Positions 4,900 to 7,656 of a stretch of DNA of 7,656 bases are shown here, in pieces (the first letter of the stretch is position 1; each line of letters opens with the position of its first letter). Position numbers and translations under genes: made by a program. Origin of the DNA: an uncultured Bacteroidales bacterium (lineage in GTDB: Bacteria; Bacteroidota; Bacteroidia; Bacteroidales; UBA932); NCBI GenBank assembly GCA_945874815.1, contig CAMCIE010000061.1:1-7656 (forward strand), read 5' to 3'. The notes beneath the pieces are model-generated. The model was not told the origin of the DNA. It saw only the letters and a program-made list of their open reading frames with translations, and ran no database searches.

Positions 4900-7656
4900 A
4901 TGAAACGGTTATTATCATCATTTGCGGCAGCAGCATGCCTGTTGTCATGCATCCAGGAAAGCATCGTTGAAGAACAAATCAGGCAGAATCAGGAGTCTCC
5001 GGTTGAAACTGAGCAGGAACAGATCATACGCCTGTCTGCACAAATCAGCAACGAACAGGAAATTGACACAAAAAGCATCCTCGACCAAAGCGGAATCGAA
5101 ACCAAGTTGACAGAAATTACGATAGCAGCCTATGACAAAGGCGGCGTTATACGTGACTGCCGTCATTATACGAACGGCTTTTCTTCAATGGAACTGAGCG
5201 TGGCAGCTGATATGACATATAATATATATGCTCTCGCGAATATGGGCGACATGACATCCCTGATGCCTGCAAGTGAATCCGCGCTGCCGGAACTGTCGTG
5301 GCAACTGGAATCGTATTCCGAGATTGCGTCAAACGGTTTCCCCATGTGCGGCAAACTGGAAAATCTGAAAAATCAAGGAGGACGCATCAGCCTGGACAGG
5401 TTATTTGCAAAATTTGCCGTACGAATCCTTCATACTGGCCTGCCATCCACTTCGTCCCAGTCGGTCTTTACATACAATCTGTGCAACAAAAGCATTTATT
5501 TGCGACAAGCAAACACACGGTTGTTCCCTTTCTCTTCACACGGAAGCCGTGCCCTGTCTGAGTCTGATACCGCACATATTTCGGATTACAATCCAGACCT
5601 GAACAACAGCAGTGAATACAAAGGAAGCTTGAAGCCTTCTCAGATGGGACCCGGGCCCGGTTATTTCAAAGATACGACCCTGGTATTCTATGTTCCGGAG
5701 AACATGCAGGGACAGCTGCTTCCGGGAAATACCGATCCTTATAGGAAAGTTCCCCAGAATATATGTACGCTTGACAAGGACTATTCAGGGCTTTGTACCT
5801 ATCTTGAATTCAATGCTGAAAGGAAAAACAACGGCAACGGATACAGCGGCGGTGTCACATACAGGTATTATCTTGGAGCAGACAGTACGACCGATTTCAG
5901 TATTGAGCGCAATTGCAAATACAATATGACCCTGGATTTTACAGAGAATGGATTCTTCATCAAAAGTTGGAAAGTAGAAAGACATGAAGACTGGTCTGAC
6001 AGCCGTACTCTGGAATTCGTGGGAGGGCCATTCACAATCAGCCAGGGCCAGTCCAAGAAAGTAATGGTTCATTACAGTACCAACAGAGGCAATAATTCGT
6101 CGCTAAGGCCTGACGACTGGAACTGCGTCTTCGACCAGGCAGGAATGAAAGCAGCAGGGCTTGAATATTCTGTGAACAAAAGCAGCCTTGTCACGGGAGA
6201 AAACGGCAATCAGGATTTCTGCATTACCTTCACAGCTGCCTCCAACGCCAGTGTGGGAACAAGCTTCCCTCTCAAAATTGTTTCCTGGGACGGAAGCCTG
6301 ACGGACAATTCAACCATATCAATCACCAAACAATCGGGCATTTCAGTCTCATGGGATATTTGCCCTTCCTATGTATCCCAGCAAGGCATTATGACCGTAT
6401 CAGGCATATCTTCGGAGAACCTGCCGGTCATATTGTCCGGGTATGACAGCAATCTCCTTTCTGTCACAAGGATTTCTGACAACAAATTCATGATTGTCGG
6501 TCTGGATGCCGGACAGACAACGGTCAGGATTTCCGGCAGTGCGGGAGAGTCCAAACTTGACCTTGACATGAATATTCAGGCGCCTGTCCTGAGGCTTGGC
6601 TTGGGTTCCATGTCGGTGAATCCCGACGGAGCCGAAGCATCATGCAATTATGAATATCTGGACAACAGCATGAGTCCTCTTTCAGGAATCAACAAGGATG
6701 TTTTTGCTGAGAAGCTGATACCAAAGGCCTCCAGTCTTCCCGGATGGTTCAGTGCCACGGCTTCCGACTCCGATGTCACGTTCAGGATAGAGAAGCTGAT
6801 TGACGGGGCGGAAAGCATCGTGCCCGGGCAGGCATATAGCATAACCTTGGGGGCTAACGGCTGCAATTCGGTCATTGGCAGGAGTTTAAGCCTTCATGTG
6901 ACAGATCCGTTCTCGGATATCGTCAAGGTTTCAGATTTTGGAAAAATCCACGATTACAGCTTGTTTTTGAGTGGTACTTGCCCCTACCCTTCCGTAAGGA
7001 ATTGTTTCACGGCAGATATCAATGAAAATTCGGATTTCGAATATGAAGCCCCCGTACCACATGCCGACCTGTCACAGATAAGTGCCGAACTGACTCCGGC
7101 TTGGAGTGATTTCAGCTTTGCTTGTGAAACTTTCGGATTGTCATGGGGCTCTTCGGACAGTTATTCTACCGGAGCTTCATTCAAGATTTCCCGGAAAAGC
7201 GTGACTTCCGCCACAAAACACAGTGCAGGCAAGCACAATGTCGTTCTGAATGTGACGAACCGGCACTCCGGTGAAAAATTGTCGAAGATATGCGGAACTG
7301 TAGGGATTTATGTGCATACTGCCGTGGGAAGCGAAGCCGTGATAGAATCCCAGGCGGCAACTCACACGAATGGAACGTACTACGGATCATTTGCAGACAT
7401 TTACAACACACTGAGCGGCAACCAGTTGTTCTCTGACAGCAATAACTATATTTACTATGCTGACGTGATGGTAAAATTCCTGACCACGGTTACAGGTGTA
7501 TATGTATATAAAGGTATGCAGGATGGCGTCAATGCCAGATATAACCGGTTCGACTGTCTTGACATAGTGCGTCCCTCCGTCTCTGACGGGCAGAAGGGTA
7601 ACGGAAGTCTATTGTACTCGGTCTTTGATGACAAAGGCGGAGACAGAATTGCAGTG
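4900..7656 (+). CDS. Large surface lipoprotein, DUF4906/fimbrillin-like with Ig-like regions; 3'-truncated by window edge
   Basis: The frame from ATG 4900 is open for 919 codons and leaves the window without a stop. The N-terminus is a lipoprotein signal: MKR, a short hydrophobic core and a lipobox LLSC with Cys17 as the lipidation site. Acidic residues follow the Cys (IQESIVEEQ), compatible with outer-membrane or surface export in Bacteroidota. Residues about 40-350 resemble the fimbrillin-like/DUF4906 families: RISLDRLFAKFAVRI at about 163-177, and TYRYYLGADSTTDF then IERNCKYNMTLDF at about 320-347. Two Ig-like beta-rich stretches may follow (about 371-477 and 480-560); the second, with DSNLLSVTRISDNKFMIVGL and TTVRISGSAG, looks like a bacterial Big_2-type fold. 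The rest (560-919) is Ser/Thr-rich beta-type sequence I do not recognise. Sixteen cysteines besides Cys17 occur in the visible mature part. Adhesion or pilus-related function is inferred from family resemblance only. Confidence 0.85.
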   Translation, partial: MKRLLSSFAAAACLLSCIQESIVEEQIRQNQESPVETEQEQIIRLSAQISNEQEIDTKSILDQSGIETKLTEITIAAYDKGGVIRDCRHYTNGFSSMELSVAADMTYNIYALANMGDMTSLMPASESALPELSWQLESYSEIASNGFPMCGKLENLKNQGGRISLDRLFAKFAVRILHTGLPSTSSQSVFTYNLCNKSIYLRQANTRLFPFSSHGSRALSESDTAHISDYNPDLNNSSEYKGSLKPSQMGPGPGYFKDTTLVFYVPENMQGQLLPGNTDPYRKVPQNICTLDKDYSGLCTYLEFNAERKNNGNGYSGGVTYRYYLGADSTTDFSIERNCKYNMTLDFTENGFFIKSWKVERHEDWSDSRTLEFVGGPFTISQGQSKKVMVHYSTNRGNNSSLRPDDWNCVFDQAGMKAAGLEYSVNKSSLVTGENGNQDFCITFTAASNASVGTSFPLKIVSWDGSLTDNSTISITKQSGISVSWDICPSYVSQQGIMTVSGISSENLPVILSGYDSNLLSVTRISDNKFMIVGLDAGQTTVRISGSAGESKLDLDMNIQAPVLRLGLGSMSVNPDGAEASCNYEYLDNSMSPLSGINKDVFAEKLIPKASSLPGWFSATASDSDVTFRIEKLIDGAESIVPGQAYSITLGANGCNSVIGRSLSLHVTDPFSDIVKVSDFGKIHDYSLFLSGTCPYPSVRNCFTADINENSDFEYEAPVPHADLSQISAELTPAWSDFSFACETFGLSWGSSDSYSTGASFKISRKSVTSATKHSAGKHNVVLNVTNRHSGEKLSKICGTVGIYVHTAVGSEAVIESQAATHTNGTYYGSFADIYNTLSGNQLFSDSNNYIYYADVMVKFLTTVTGVYVYKGMQDGVNARYNRFDCLDIVRPSVSDGQKGNGSLLYSVFDDKGGDRIAV

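Noticed and set aside
4743..4964. Short minus-strand frame over the intergenic region and the lipoprotein 5' end
   Set aside because: It covers the promoter region and opposes a lipoprotein signal peptide; its composition is not protein-like.
5651..5660. GC palindrome CCGGGCCCGG
   Set aside because: It encodes part of a Gly-Pro-Gly-Pro run in the lipoprotein and is too short to mean more than codon coincidence.
5298..7411. Several 60-95 codon frames on both strands within 5298-7411
   Set aside because: They lie within the continuous 919-codon frame starting at 4900, which has a coherent signal peptide and family motifs.

Overview
The window looks like part of a Bacteroidota chromosome, most likely Bacteroidales. 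Four things point there: genes lack a Shine-Dalgarno and instead have A-rich leaders; upstream of lolD there is a textbook Bacteroidetes promoter (TTTG at -33, TAACTTTG at -7); an ECF sigma factor is followed by a one-membrane-segment protein and a Spy-like periplasmic protein; and a large lipoprotein resembles the fimbrillin/DUF4906 type found in gut Bacteroidales. I cannot name the genus.

Layout. Positions 1-1751 (+) hold a transketolase split into two genes; the N-terminal TPP-binding subunit is cut by the window's left edge. Only 15 bp later, still on +, comes a three-gene module at 1767-3267: an ECF sigma factor, a probable membrane-anchored partner and an exported Spy/LTXXQ-like protein. 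This run converges on, and overlaps by 16 bp, a minus-strand pair: lolD (lipoprotein-release ATPase) followed by trmN6 (tRNA1Val m6A37 methyltransferase), joined by a TAATG stop/start overlap. A strong UUCG-loop terminator for the plus-strand genes lies inside the last codons of trmN6.

From 4691 to 4899 is a divergent intergenic region with the lolD promoter, a perfect 20-bp-arm palindrome touching that promoter's -33 element, and a weaker dyad/promoter candidate for the gene to the right. From 4900 to the right edge a single frame stays open for 919 codons. It encodes the N-terminal part of a large cysteine-containing surface lipoprotein with a fimbrillin/DUF4906-like region and Ig-like regions.

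How they may work together (inference): envelope functions dominate, with lipoprotein sorting (LolD), a lipoprotein that would depend on it, and a sigma/membrane/periplasmic triad that could report on the envelope. The split transketolase supplies the non-oxidative pentose phosphate pathway and may be co-transcribed with the sigma module. I see no mobile element, CRISPR array, tRNA or rRNA. Most genes belong to known families, so the less ordinary material is the regulatory architecture (palindrome, embedded terminator, transketolase-sigma linkage) and the unfinished surface protein.
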